From Megaustenia siamemsis (Eukaryota > Mollusca > Gastropoda > Stylommatophora > Ariophantidae), in assembly GCA_032433765.1 (NCBI GenBank), contig JAVIAB010000101.1, forward strand, positions 60,146,092-60,210,091: a DNA stretch of 64,000 nucleotides, given 5' to 3'. This document shows positions 10,825-22,455 of this stretch, in pieces. A model generated the notes under the pieces. It saw only the letters and a list, made by a program, of their open reading frames with translations. It ran no database searches and had not been told where the DNA came from. The translations under genes and the position numbers were made by a program. The stretch's first letter is position 1. Every line of letters starts with the position of its first letter.

Positions 10825-13800
10825 GTGCTAGTACGATCAGGAAAATGTCAGAAAGCGAGAAAACTACAACAACACAAAGAAAACAAGTGCCTAGAACGTT
10901 TAATAGGCACTTGGAACATCTGCGGATTAGGGGATACAAGCACAGAAATAGTTGAATTTATGAAAAAAAGGAATATAAAAATCTTAGGATTAGCGGACAC
11001 AAGAAAGAGAGGTAAAATCATTAAAGAAATACTCCAAAGCTACACAGTCGTCACGAGCGGAATTAACAACATGGCGGAAGTAAACAAACAACAAACACGG
11101 GGTCGGTTTTATTATTGAAAGCAATACTGCCAAAAACATACTAGCAGTAGATTACATTGGAAAAGAATTATAAGTATCAAATTAGCAGAAAGAGGAGGAA
11201 ATACCACTTATATTCAAACATATGCTCCATGCAACGACATATATAAGAGAGCGCGTGGCCGTGCGGCTAAAATCACTGTTCCGCTGGCTGAAAAGCCAAC
11301 GTTCGGTGTTCGAAGCCCGCGGTAGACAGAAAGAATTTTTTCTATCGGGGTTGAAATATAAATCCTGAGTCTCACACGTCGTGGCGACTGCTTTGACCAA
11401 GCGGCCTTTATTTCTCTGGTTCTATCGTTGCCCCCCTTCTCTCCCCCCCCCCCGTCATACACCAGCAATGGTACTATGTGATGTAAAGATGGGTTTTTTT
11501 TTTTTTTTAACGACACATATAGTGAGGACAGCAAACAATAATATTTTGATTAACCCTCACTCACAATAAATTAAGTCAAGGACGCAGAGAATTTGTTTGT
11601 ACTAGGAGATTTCAACAGTAGAGTAGGACAAAGGAGAACACCTTGAGAATTATACCTAGGACCATTTAGTGACATTAGAACAGAGTGTAATAGTAACGGT
11701 GAACACCTACTAAATATTTGTGCAGAAGCAGAACATGATCTTTATATAAAAAACACGTTTAATCAGCACAATTGTAACCAAATATTTACTTGGTATAAAT
11801 GGAATGACACGGACAAAGCCTCCCAAATCGATTTAATTTTGACTAGAAGACATCAAAGGAGGGACATAACAGACTCAAGATCTATACCAAATGCAATATT
11901 AGATACTGACCATAAGCCTGTTTTACTATGGCAGAAAAATGGCTTAGGAAACAACATATTGCAAGACCTCAAGCACAAACATATAGATCTAAAAGCAATA
12001 AAGAATGTAAACGTACAAAAAGAAATAGAAGAATCCGTAACCAACAAATACCTATCCCGAATACAACCTACAAACATAGAAGAAGCATAGAAACAGTTTA
12101 AAGAAGGTCTAATAGAGTCAACACAAGAGAAATGCGGTCTGAAAAATATAGGAAAGAGCAGAAATAAACTTACAAGATGGTGGAATGAAGTAGTTAAATC
12201 AGCAGTGAAACACAAGAAAGAAAAGTATAAAACGTGGCAGAAGACAAAAACAAGAGAAGACTACATTCACTATAGACAAGCTAGAAATGACAGCAAAAAG
12301 ATCCTAGAACAAACAAAAGCAGACTCTTGGAAAGCATTTGGTGAAGAATTAGCAAAAACATGTTGAGAAGAACCAAGAGAATTTTTCAAAAGTGTAAAAC
12401 CAATGAGATTAAGAAATAATGATTATAACCCAACAACTATAATAAACGACAAGAACGGCAGACCAATCAGCAGCAGGAAAAACATAAAAATCAGATGGAG
12501 AGAATACTTTAAGGAACTATTAAATCAGGGAAATACAAACGGATAAACAGAGTTTAAACATAGGCAGTATGATGAACAGGAACCGAATATACTTAAAACA
12601 ACATAATAAAAAAAAACAAAGCAGCTGGTATAGATGGAATAACAACAGAAATGCTACTAGCCTGTAAGAAAACAGCTACAGATTGGCTTTCTATAATATT
12701 CAATATGGCTTGGGAAGAAAGACATGTCCCAGACGATTGGCAAAAAGCTATCATTGCCCCATTTTGGAAGAATAAAGGAAGCAAAAGGGAGTGTGAAATG
12801 TACAGAGGAATATCCCTATTGAGTCAAGTTGGTAAAATGTTTGCTAAAATATTGGAGAGGAGAGTAAGATACATAATAGAACCTCAATTAAGTAATAACC
12901 AATTTGGATTCAGAAAGGCAAAAACTGTACTAATGCTATATTTACAATGAGACAACTATGTGAAAAAACAAAATATGACATAAACCTAAATATAGTGTTT
13001 ATAGATCAGGAAAAAGCGTTTGATCGTGTGGACAGGAACAAACTTTGGCAAACTTTAGGAACCTACGGGGTAGCAGGACAACTATTAGATATAATATAAT
13101 GTAATGAATATAATGGCATTATATAAAAACAGTCAAAGTGCCGTTAGAACATCGGAAGGTCTGTCAGAATGGTTTGGTTTCAGGTTACAACAGGTGTAAG
13201 ACAAGGATGCGTCCTCTCACCACTCCTCTTCATCATATACATGGACACAATAAATCAGGAAACAACGATCAATAAGGAAAAAATCTAATAAAAACACTGA
13301 GGTAGAAAACTCCTTCATCAACGAGCTACTCTTCGCAGATGACCAATGCCTAATATATGAGGATGAAAACCTGCTACAACAGCATTTAACATCTCTAGAT
13401 AAAAGTTGCACAACTACAGTATGAAAATTAACACAGCAAAAACAGAGGCTATAAGAATAAGCAAATTAAGACACCAATTAAACATTAATATCAAAGATAA
13501 AGAAATAAAACAAGTAGAGGAATTCAGGTATTTAGGCACAGTGTTCACAGAAGATGGAAAACTAGACTGAGAAATTGACATGAGAATACACAAAGCAAAT
13601 GCTGTCACATACCAGCTTCCACCATTGCTAAGACCAACATTAATATTATCACATTATACATTAATAATATCCAAACATTTCTATGCCAGCTAAACAACAC
13701 ATGATAAATAGCATTTTCATACCAACTTTGTGCTATGAAAGTCAAACATGGACCCTTTTCAAATCACATTTAAGAAAGATCAATACATGTGCTTGCAAAA

Positions 13801-14150
13801 AGTAACAAACAACACAAGAAGAGATAAAATACCAAATGACACCATAAGAAAAATAGTAGGAACAAAACCCCGCCAAGATTATATAGAACAACAACTTACA
13901 TGGTTTGACCACCTGGTCAGAATGAATCCTTATCAATCACCATCAAGGGCGTTCTACTCGAAAATGCATGGAAAAAGCCCAAGAGGAAGACCCAGAAGAA
14001 GATGGATAGATGCAGTGACAGAGACATGTAACAACAATGCAAAATCACTAATTCAGACAGTTCGAGCAGCTCAAGAACGACACTTGATATTAACTACGAC
14101 ACCTTTTAGGTATCAGTGAGAAAGATAAAAGAGGAGGAAGAAGACAGCTT
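10825..14150 (+). mobile_element. LINE-B, long degenerate non-LTR retrotransposon
   Basis: Encodes in order an AP-type endonuclease and a reverse transcriptase, the enzymes of target-primed reverse transcription. Endonuclease: GTWNICGLG at about 10910, LGDFNSRVG at about 11603-11629, FTW..WN near 11785, QIDLIL near 11826, DTDHKPV near 11905. RT: P..WQKAIIAPFWKNKGS at 12728, YRGISLLS, NQFGFRK at 12897, FIDQEKAFDRV at about 12999, TGVRQGCVLSPLLF at about 13193, FADDQCLI at about 13335 (catalytic DD). A Trp-Phe-Asp-His and basic RPRRRW tail follows, to a purine-rich end. Many stops and frameshifts; SINE-4 interrupts it at 11246. Distant relative of LINE-D. Confidence 0.9.
11246..11508 (+). mobile_element. 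tRNA-derived SINE-4 inserted in LINE-B, 13-bp TSD
   Basis: tRNA-like head: A-box-like TGGCCGTGCGGCT, B-box-like GTGTTCGAAGCCC. The body ends in (C)11 and (T)15 stretches. Flanked by AACGACATATATA (11233-11245) and AACGACACATATA (11509-11521), one mismatch. Removing it rejoins the LINE-B endonuclease frame, so the SINE came after LINE-B. Confidence 0.85.
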
Positions 14151-14159
14151 GTTGTCTTT

Positions 14160-14335
14160 GGTATTTTAGTTATTTGCCCATAACGCCAGATCATCTACGT
14201 ATATTGCTGAGTGTATTGTGTGTGGAATGTCCATTACGATGTTATTTATGAAAATTAAAAAGAGTGTTGGGGACAAGACTCCACCTTGTTCGATAGAGAC
14301 CTTCTTAGTTGACCTTGAAAACAAAAAAGGGAAAA
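14160..14335 (-). mobile_element. LINE-H reverse-transcriptase fragment (jockey/I-like)
   Basis: On the minus strand an open reading frame of about 50 codons reads as RT motifs B-C: EQGGVLSPTLFLIFIN, then a spacer with DIPHTIHSA and the active-site line IYVDDLALW (YVDD in place of the common YADD). This fits jockey/I-group LINEs rather than the RTE-like families that dominate the window. No other part of the element is present. Confidence 0.8.
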
Positions 14336-14339
14336 AAAT

Positions 14340-15070
14340 TGGTAACAGATAATAACGATATAATCAATACATGGCACTAATATATAACATACCTGTTTCA
14401 TGATGAAATGGACAAGAAACCAATTATAAAATGTACATCAGACTATAAAATGTTAAAATCGGAAGTGGTAAAAGCTATACACACAATGACAAAGTGAAAA
14501 GAATCTGGACCTGACAACGTACATATAGAGATGTCAACAGTGATAAACAAAAGAATAGGAATGACAAAAAGTAATGGTATTGCCTTGAAAAAAATATACT
14601 AACTAGAAGGCAAATAACACCATGGCTGCAAATAAGAATAGCAAATGATATATTTTCTCAACATTCCTGTATGGTGCAGAAACATGGACATTAGACAAGA
14701 AAACAGAACAGAACATTGAAGCCTTTGAAATGTGGATTTATAGAAGAATAGTTAGAATTGGATGTAAATAAAAGAAAACAAATGATGACGTCTTAAAACA
14801 ATTAAAAATGAAAACAGAACTACTACAAATCAAACACGACAAATAAGATTTTTGGGGCATTTTAAAAGACACATCAACCTAATAAAAGTAATCTTGGAAT
14901 TGAAAATACAAGGTAAAAGATGCAGAACAAGACTAATATGGAAGAGTAAACTCGAAAGATGGACAATTTAGCCTACGACAACTTGTACTAGCTAAGCAAG
15001 AGGCCGAGCGAAATGGCTCATCATGATAACCAACCTTCGATGCGGAAAAGGCCCTCAATTATTATAATGT
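14340..15070 (+). mobile_element. LINE-C with RT core deleted
   Basis: Aligns with 50520-50725 at its 5' part, then jumps near 14535-14545 to sequence matching 51610 onward, skipping the RT catalytic core. It ends with the LINE-C basic C-terminus and the short CTCAATTATTATAATG tail. Stops and frameshifts throughout. Confidence 0.85.
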
Positions 15071-15460
15071 TAAAAGCACATCTCACAAATAAATAAACTG
15101 TAAAACACGTCAGAGAGCCTTTCAAAATAACATCGAAATGAAGCAGATAGACATGAAGTATCACACATAAGCCACTTCGGACAACGTGAAAGCTTAGAAG
15201 CAGCAGAAAGTAGGGAACATGGAGATACCACCAGGCAGTTGATACATCTGAGAATACTGATTCGGACTTTCTAGTTTCCTTGACGCCGGAAAGTCATTAT
15301 GGCAAAGAAAAGTAAAATAAAGTTGAGTAAATGTCAACTCATCTTTGCACAAATTACTCTAGATCATATTACTTACCTCAGATCGCTTTTCGATATGTAA
15401 GTGCTAAGAAGACGTAATGAATTAATGTTAAAAGAAATATACAATTTGTTCAATTCGGCG
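15071..15460. other. No recognisable feature
   Basis: No ORF, tandem repeat or repeat partner found. Confidence 0.5.
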
Positions 15461-15461
15461 C

Positions 15462-15610
15462 ATTGTTCTTCGGTTTCTTCTTCCGTTCCTCGTTTTTTTT
15501 TTCAGCGTCGAGGGGAGATATTGTTGCTTTTTGCTTTTCTGTTCGCCTCTACCACTGTTGTTTCCTAATATTTGTAATTTTCCGCCAATCTATCGTTTTC
15601 GTTCATGTCA
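15462..15610 (-). mobile_element. LINE-D 3' end fragment
   Basis: Minus-strand copy of the LINE-D terminus at 34775-34900, recognised by CAGCGTCGAGGGGAGATAT and TCTGTTCGCCTCT. Severe 5' truncation. Confidence 0.8.
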
Positions 15611-15714
15611 GGTCAGGTAATTTCACCTGCTACTGTATGCAGTAAATTATATTATGCCATAGATTTTATCTCTGCAATATGTGCCAATTTGGCACGAAAG
15701 GTTTCTGTTTTTGA

Positions 15715-15756
15715 GATTGTGGTTCTGCCCTATGTGCCGTCTTCTGCTCGAAAGGA
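15715..15756 (+). mobile_element. LINE-I 3' terminus
   Basis: GCCCTATGTGCC and GCTCGAAAGGACAATAG match the reverse complement of the LINE-I 3' end at 59955-60005 (GCCCTATGGGCC, GCTCGAAAGGTCAATAG). Only about 40 bp of element precede the ATAG tail. Confidence 0.7.
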
Positions 15757-15954
<198 letters not shown>

Positions 15955-16289
15955 TATGCAGTAAACAGTACAACATGCGGCTGCACTGCTGACTTGCAGG
16001 TATTCGTGGGAGAGTAAACGGCTAATGGAGGGTACCGCGAAATAAAAACAACCCCACTGCCTTGTGGATGAGACATTTTAGTCAAAGGCTAGCGGAGCCA
16101 ACCGTAAACAAACCGACGGAAGGCAACAGAAAACCACCTTCGTAATTTGTGTGTGCAATCTTGAATCGCCTTAACAGCGTTAAGGGAGATTCAAATGGAA
16201 AACCCTCGTTCGGTAGGGGACATCATGTGCTACAGGTGATACCCGATCGTCATCAAGCTACTGTAAGCAAAATAAAGATAAAACAGACT

Positions 16290-17010
16290 CTAAAGATAGG
16301 TACTTGCAATGTGAGAACACTCTTACAGAAGGGTAAACTAGAAAACATCAAACAGAAAATTAAAAACTAGGTTTACACTTACTGGGAATTTGCGAAATGA
16401 GATACACTGGATCAGAGGAGATATATTCTGATAAACATAACATAATCTATTCTGGAAGTACTGAACACCAAAGGGAAGTAGGTATCATCTTGGATGCAGA
16501 AAGAGCAAGAACAGTGAAAGTTTTTTACCCAATATCTGACAGAGTCATTTTAGTGAAATTGAATGGAAAGCCAATAGATATAAATCGTATACACGTTTAT
16601 GCACCAATATCAGGCAGTCTAGAAGAAACAATTGATACATTTTACGACGAGTTAAATAAGGCACATCGTGAATGCAAACCACATGAAAACACCATAGTTC
16701 TAGGGGATCTTAACGCAAAAGTAGGAAAGGAAAGAGTTGAGGAAGTAGTTGGTCATTATGGCTTAGGCGAGAGGAATGAAAGAGGTGAGAAACTTATTGA
16801 CTGGGCAAGAACACACAGCATGTTGATAGAAAACACCTGGTTTAAGCAACATCAAAGACATCTGTGGACATGGAAAAGCCCAGGAGAGAACACACGTAAT
16901 CAATTGATTACATAATGATAAACAATAGTTTTAGAAACAGTCTGGTGTGTGTGAAAACTAGACCAGGGGCAGATTGCAATAGTGATCATGTACCAGTTGT
17001 GTGAAAGCTT
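16290..17010 (+). pseudogene. LINE-A AP-type endonuclease, broken
   Basis: Nicks target DNA during retrotransposition. Visible motifs: IGTCNVRTLLQKGKLENI at 16299 (Mg-binding Asn region), then a stop at 16369. The frame reopens at 16397 for 172 codons with RDRVILVKLN-like and HVYAPISG segments, IVLGDLNAKVG (catalytic Asp/Asn) at about 16696-16728, GHYGLGERNERGE, NTWFKQHQRHLWTWKSPG and a final RNQL.. before a stop at 16915. The SDH motif follows in another frame (NSDHVPV at about 16979). A living copy would be a single ORF with the RT. Confidence 0.88.
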
Positions 17011-17604
17011 AGAGTAAACTTAAAAACAACAAAACGAGCCACAGTTAATTTCAAATTAAATTTTAATTTACTCACATCGGACTAAAGGTTGCAAGAGAAA
17101 TATAAAAACATAATCGAGAACCGGTACAATGCAATAGAGAAGATACAAAGCATTCATGAACAGTGGGAAATGGGAAAAGAATCAATGCAACAAACAGCAA
17201 AAGAGTTCATACCACCAGTGAGGACAAATTCAAGAAAGAAATGGATGACAGATGACATTTTGCAGCTAATGGAACAAAGTATAAGAAATAAAGAAAATAA
17301 AGATGAGTACAAGAGATTAAATAAATAAATTGTATTAAAATGGCTAAAAGAGGCATGGCTAAAACAGAGCTGCGAAGAGATTGAAATACAACTAAAAGTA
17401 GATACCAAAGCTATATACAAATAAATTGAAGATTGAACAAGTAAAAAAACGCAATCAAAATCAGGATCTTTAAAATCAAATGAAGGAGAACTGATGATTG
17501 AACAAGAAAGCATGATGGAACGATGGACAGAATACATTCAGGATCTATATAATGATGAACGAACATAAGTAATTATTAAGGATAATGGAGAAGGACCAGA
17601 AAAA

Positions 17605-18870
17605 ATAAAAGAAAAAGAAATGGAAGACGCCTTGCGCAATATGAAAGCAGGAAAAGATCCTGCACCAGATAATATAACTATAGAAGAGATTGAAGCCATG
17701 GGTGATTTTGGAATAGAAATAATAACAAAAATATTGAATGATATATACAACAGCGGATATATACCAGACGACCTGCTCAAATCAATATTCAAAGCCCTAC
17801 CAAAGAAATCGGGTGCGATTGAATGCGATGATCATCGCATAATAAGCTTTATGAGTCACATGACTAAGATATCACTAAGAAGGAATAATAGAACAAAGAA
17901 GTATGTGTTAGCACTCGGAAAAATTGACAGACAAACACCAACAGATATCACTAAGAATCATCATGCGAAGAGTGCGAAACAAAATCAGTCCAGAAATTAG
18001 TGCTAAACAGTGTGGTTTTGTTACAGATAAAGGAACAAGCAATGCCATATGCATCATAGGATGTTTTGTAGAAAGAACCAAAGAGGAGAAAACGGATCTA
18101 CACCCATGTTTCATAGATTATAGCAAAAAATTTGACAAAGTAAAGCAGCAAGAAATAATAAAAATTTTAGAAAGCATAAACGTAGATAGCAAAGAACTAA
18201 GAATAATAAAGAACATGTACTGGCAACAAACAGCGCCTATAAGAACTGGAAACCAATTGCGAACTTTCAACAAATAAAACAGGGTGTTAGACAAGCTTGT
18301 GTGCTGTCATTGGATTTGTGTAATATTTATAGTGATATTATTTTAAGATCCATAAGGGGAATGCCAGGAATAACAACTGGAGGTCATAATATATATCATC
18401 TAAGGTCTGCTGATGATCCAGTCTTAATCGCTAAGAGTGAAAATGAGTAACAAGAAATGTTAGACATTATTGTGAAAGAAAGCATAAATTAGGGACTCAG
18501 CCTTAGTAGCAGAAAGACAGATGTAATGGTAAGAACAAAGAAAAAAACATCGCCTCAGTGCAAAATAAAGACAAGTAGAACTATATTAAAAGAGGTTAAT
18601 GAATTTAAAGTTTTGGGAACTGTTAATCTGAGACGGAACATGACAACAGAGGTGAGATGCAGAATGGCTGAGGCAAAAACAATTTTCCAGAAAATGGGGA
18701 AGATACTATACAATCCAATGTTGACAATGGAAACAAGTAAAAGAGTTCTTAAACGTTATTTAGAGCCAGTCTTAACATATGGATGCGAATCATGGACAAT
18801 AGGACAATAGACAAGAAAATTCCTGGAGTCTGTAGAAATGTGGTTTTACGGAAGAATGTTGCGAACACTG
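17605..18870 (+). pseudogene. LINE-A reverse transcriptase, broken
   Basis: Reads MKAGKDPAPDNITIE at about 17641, ALPKKSGAIECDDHR (RT motif 2 region) at about 17794, then the 61-bp SINE tail. It resumes as CGFV.DKGT at about 18009, CFIDYSKKFDKVK (motif A, Asp intact) at about 18107 and QGVRQACVLS at about 18281. The active-site line at about 18400-18430 reads like LRSADDPVLIA, i.e. ADD with the preceding Tyr lost. The C-terminus continues with LEPVLTYGCESWTIGQ to a stop at 18810. Frameshifts near 18280 and stops. Confidence 0.85.
17882..17942 (-). mobile_element. 61-bp truncated SINE-1 tail with 15-bp TSD
   Basis: Only the 3' end of SINE-1 (minus orientation) is present, matching 20330-20390. 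It is flanked by AGATATCACTAAGAA at 17867-17881 and 17943-17957. The empty site is seen in the LINE-A copy at 40790-40825 (minus), which has a single copy of this segment. Confidence 0.9.
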
Positions 18871-18991
18871 TGGACAGCTAACAAGAGTAATTAAAACGTT
18901 ATGAAAGAGGGAAAAAAAAGTTCTAATTTCCAATATTAGGAAGAATCAATCATCATTTTTTGGTCATGTAATGAGAAGAGAACAGCTGGAA

Positions 18992-19440
18992 TATTATATT
19001 ATATTATATTATATTATATTATATTATATTATATTATATTATATTATATTATATTATATTATATTATATTATATTATATTATATTATATTATATTATATT
19101 ATATTATATTATATTATATTATATTATATTATATTATATTATATTATATTATATTATATTATATTATATTATATTATATTATATTATATTATATTATATT
19201 ATATTATATTATATTATATTATATATATATTATATTATATTATATTATATTATATTATATTATATTATATTATATTATATTATATTATATTAATTATATT
19301 ATATTATATTATATTATATTATATTATATTATATTATATTATATTATATTATATTATATTATATTTTATTATATTATATTACATTACATTACATTACATT
19401 ATATTATATTTTATTATATTATATTTTATATATACATTTG
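18992..19440. repeat. (ATATT)n pentanucleotide array
   Basis: Near-perfect ATATT units to about 19378 (over 70 copies) with rare variants (ATATATATATT near 19220, TTAATT near 19290), then degenerate ACATT/TTATT units to 19440. It begins within LINE-A sequence. The plus ORF of Ile/Leu/Tyr repeats is an artefact. Confidence 0.97.
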
Positions 19441-19519
19441 TTTATATTATATTTTATATATTCCCATAAATATTTAATATGGAATAAAGATTAAAACACA
19501 GTACATTGAATCCGTTATA

Positions 19520-19592
19520 ATAGTGTGAGAACATCAGGCTCAATGGCCGACCACGAAGAAAATAGATTGCTGGAATATTATAAATACTATGA
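19520..19592 (+). mobile_element. LINE-D fragment
   Basis: GAGAACATCAGG...GGCCGACCACGAAGAAAA matches the LINE-D C-terminus at 30598-30650. Abuts a LINE-C tail. Confidence 0.6.
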
Positions 19593-19599
19593 AATTCCC

Positions 19600-19775
19600 C
19601 AGTCTACTAAAGGTAACCTCGGATGCTAAAATACAAGGTAAAGGAAGCAGAGGCATAGCAAGACTAACATGGGCTATGTCAGCCTATGAAAAGCTGCACT
19701 ATTAAGGCAAGACACAGATCGGAATGGCGCTCCATGGTAGACAGTCTTCGATGCGGAGACCCCACTCAATGATGA
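19600..19775 (+). mobile_element. LINE-C 3' end
   Basis: Matches 51945-52130: AAAATACAAGGTAAA, the basic segment, GAATGGCGCTCCATGGTAG and the end CACTCAATGATGATAATG. 5'-truncated. Confidence 0.85.
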
Positions 19776-20315
19776 TAATGAACGATAGACGGTTCTGAAT
19801 ATAAATTATATCCTCATCAAGCAATGCGTCCGTAATTTGTAAAACTGGAGCTGTGTTTAATAAATCTACATAAATCATTTACCTTTATCAGTGTTGGTGG
19901 TAGGTGAATATTACTGTCTACAGCTATCTGGAAATAAATGGTCATATATGTCGTTAAATGAAGTTATTGTCGTTTGAAAAGCTGTTGTGTATATACATTG
20001 CCACTTAAGCCATCAGTCTTGATACGTGATGGCAGTTGATGATTATTTTGACGTTTTGTTTTGATAAAATAATATACGTACTCTTATCATAATTGCTTAT
20101 GTCAAGTTATAGTGTCTACCCTTTATTGCATTTTCAAACTACATTTGAATGTTCTTTTCGTTATTCCATCACATAAGAATATATTCGTCTTGTTCTGATA
20201 TGACATGCCACTCTGTTCAATCACGTTAGATTTCATGAGAGATCTTTAGATATAACCCCACTGCCTTGATGATATCGTTCATAAGCACGGAAGGGATACC
20301 ATTGATGTTACAAAC
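19776..20315. other. No recognisable feature
   Basis: No ORF, tandem repeat or family match found. Confidence 0.5.
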
Positions 20316-20319
20316 GTGT

Positions 20320-20635
20320 TTCAATTAAGAAATAATAGAACAAAGAAGTATGTGTTTGCACTCGGAAATAATGACAGACAAACAACAACAGAAAAAAAAA
20401 AAGAACAATATATGGTTCGAAGCGGGATCGAACCCGTACTCAGTGGCACCGCGCCTTGCCACGAGAAGCCGAACGCTTGGTACACCGCCACGCAGCCAAC
20501 TAAAAAAATTGGCTATTGTAAGCAGTGTCTTACACGAAGGCGTTCTCTTGACTATAGCATAGGGTTACGATTACAGATCGGAAATACATTGTATATCTGT
20601 ACTTTCCTATTAATGCAAGTATCTCCCAGTAGTAG
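20320..20635 (-). mobile_element. tRNA-derived SINE-1
   Basis: On the minus strand: A-box-like TGGCTGCGTGGCGG, a long variable-arm region like a type-II (Ser/Leu-like) tRNA, and a perfect B box GGGTTCGATCCCG (plus-strand 20426-20440 region), then a tail with TGTTGTTGTTTGTC and CCGAGTGC. About 150 bp of conserved sequence lies upstream of the tRNA-like part, unusual for a simple SINE. Partner copies: 34263-34693 and the tail at 17882. Confidence 0.85.
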
Positions 20636-22112
20636 ATGAGCCAAGTTTCAAAAATCTTGCTAAACGTTATACAAGGAAGGATTCAGAATAAAATCAATAC
20701 TGAATTAGATGAGCAGCAATTTGGATTTAGAAAAAATAGTGGGACAAAAGAAGCCATATTCTGCATGAGAAAACTAATCGAAAAGTACACATAAGTAACA
20801 ACAAACCAATATATGCCTGCTTCATAGACTACACCAAAGCTTTTGATAGAGTACACCACAAACAACTTATAGAATGCCTAAAAGAGGTACATCTAGATGA
20901 CATAGACATACGACTAATATGTAATCTATACCGGGAGAAATTATCAATAATAAAATATAACAAAGAGATCTATACACCCATTGATATAAAAAGAGGAGTA
21001 AGACAGGGATGCATCCTATCAACAAGCTTGCTCAATCTATACACTGAGCAAATCATTAAAAACATCACCAAGAAGCCAGGTCTGAAAGTTAATGGAAAGA
21101 TAATCAATAACCTAAGATGCGCTGATGATACTGTACTACTAGAAGAAAATCATAAATATAAAATCAACAATTACTTAATGAAACAGCCTACTGAAAGTGA
21201 TCCTGGAGGGAAAATACAAGGTAAAAGAGGCAGAGGCAGACCAAGATTAACATGGACGAGTAACATCAAAAGATGGACAAATCAACCGATGACAACCTGC
21301 ACCATCAAAGCAAGAGATAGAGCAAAATGGCGCTCCATGGTAGCCAACCTTCGTTGCGGAGACGGCACTCAATGATGATGATGACTTAATGAAGTACGCA
21401 TGGCAAGCAAAAAATGTGGACTAGATATGAATATCAAAAGGAATAAAACTATGATCATAAACAAAGAAAAAAACTCAAAACCCACAAGTGGATATCAAAA
21501 TTAAAGGAATAGACCTGGAGACAGTTCAGAACTATAACTATCTTGGATTACTATAACCAATGATGGAAAATGTAAAACTGAAATAAACAAAAGATTAGGA
21601 ATAGCAAAAAAGTAATTTTAATGTTATGAAGAAAATACTAACATCAAAACAAATAATACCGGGGCTAAAACTAAGAATAGCAAAATGGTATGTCTTTTCA
21701 ACATTCATATATGGTGCAGAAACATGGACAAGAAAACAGAACAGATAATTGAAGCCTTTGAAATTTGGATATATAGGAAAATAGGTAGAATTGGATGGAA
21801 GGAAAATAAAACTAAGGATGAAGTCTCAAAACAACTAATAATGAAGAGAGAACTACTAAACACAATTACAAAAAAGACAGATGCGATTTTTGGGCCATGT
21901 TAAAAGACACAACAGCCTACTAAAAGTGATCTTGGAGGGGAAAATACAAGGCAAAAGAGACAGAGGCAGACCAAGACTATCATTGGACGAGTAACATCAA
22001 AAGATAAACAAATCAGCCTATGACATCCTGCACAGTCAAAGCAAGAGACAAAGCAGTATGGCACTCCATGGTAGCCAACCTTCATTCCAGAGATGGCACT
22101 CGACGATGATGA
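20636..22112 (+). mobile_element. LINE-C, interrupted by another LINE-C
   Basis: Starts within the RT (NKINTELDEQQFGFRKN at about 20688), then CFIDYTKAFDRVHH at about 20820, RGVRQGCILS at about 20995 and LRCADDTVLLEEN at about 21112 (CADD instead of YADD). A second LINE-C end is inserted at 21183-21383. The outer copy resumes at 21394 with MNIK..KT and runs to the C-terminus and tail CTCGACGATGATGATG at 22112. Frameshifts in the 3' half. Confidence 0.88.
21183..21383 (+). mobile_element. Nested 201-bp LINE-C 3' end with 10-bp TSD
   Basis: A heavily 5'-truncated LINE-C end (basic KRGRGRPR..W segment, final GCGGAGACGGC) with tail CAATGATGATGATG. Flanked by ACTTAATGAA at 21173-21182 and 21384-21393. 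The outer LINE-C continues across the join. Confidence 0.9.
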
Positions 22113-22117
22113 TGAAA

Positions 22118-22455
22118 TAAATAACTAACTAAACTAATTAAAAGTGTCAAAGTAACCTAAACAATCAACTATGTAACTAAGCTTATTAAACGAGCCAACT
22201 AAATAAACTTATTAAAATTAGCTAACCACATAACTAATTTAATTAAATGAACTAACCAACTAAACTAATTATACTAGCTACCTAACTAACTAAACTTAAT
22301 TAACTAGATGACTGAAGTAATTATATTAACTTACTAAATCAATTATATTAACAAAACAAATTAAACTAACTAAACCAACTATATTAATTACACTAATTAA
22401 AGTAGTTAAACTAACTAAATGAATTGTTTTAAGTAATCTAATTAAACTCACTAAT
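22118..22455. repeat. CTAA/TTAA-type AT-rich array, left part
   Basis: Degenerate repetition of AACTAA and AATTAA blocks (period about 4, higher order 12-20). Same sequence type as 24201-26045; the two flank an unrelated island. It starts directly at the end of a LINE-C tail (GATGATGAAATAAATAACTAACTAAAC). Confidence 0.9.

Larger units (their letters stand above)
16085..18990 (+). mobile_element. LINE-A, near full-length RTE-like element, inactive
   Basis: Most complete LINE-A copy: a leader of ~200 bp, AP endonuclease (16290-17010), a linker (17090-17540), reverse transcriptase (17605-18480) and the C-terminal domain to 18990, where the ATATT array begins inside the sequence GAACAGCTGGAATATTATATT. 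The domain order and the GERNERGE-type endonuclease region fit the RTE group. Stops at 16369, 16916 and others, the SINE-1 tail insertion at 17882 and a deviant active-site region show it is dead. Confidence 0.9.

Noticed and set aside
18971..19477. 168-codon plus ORF of Ile-Leu-Tyr repeats
   Set aside because: Translation of the (ATATT)n array.
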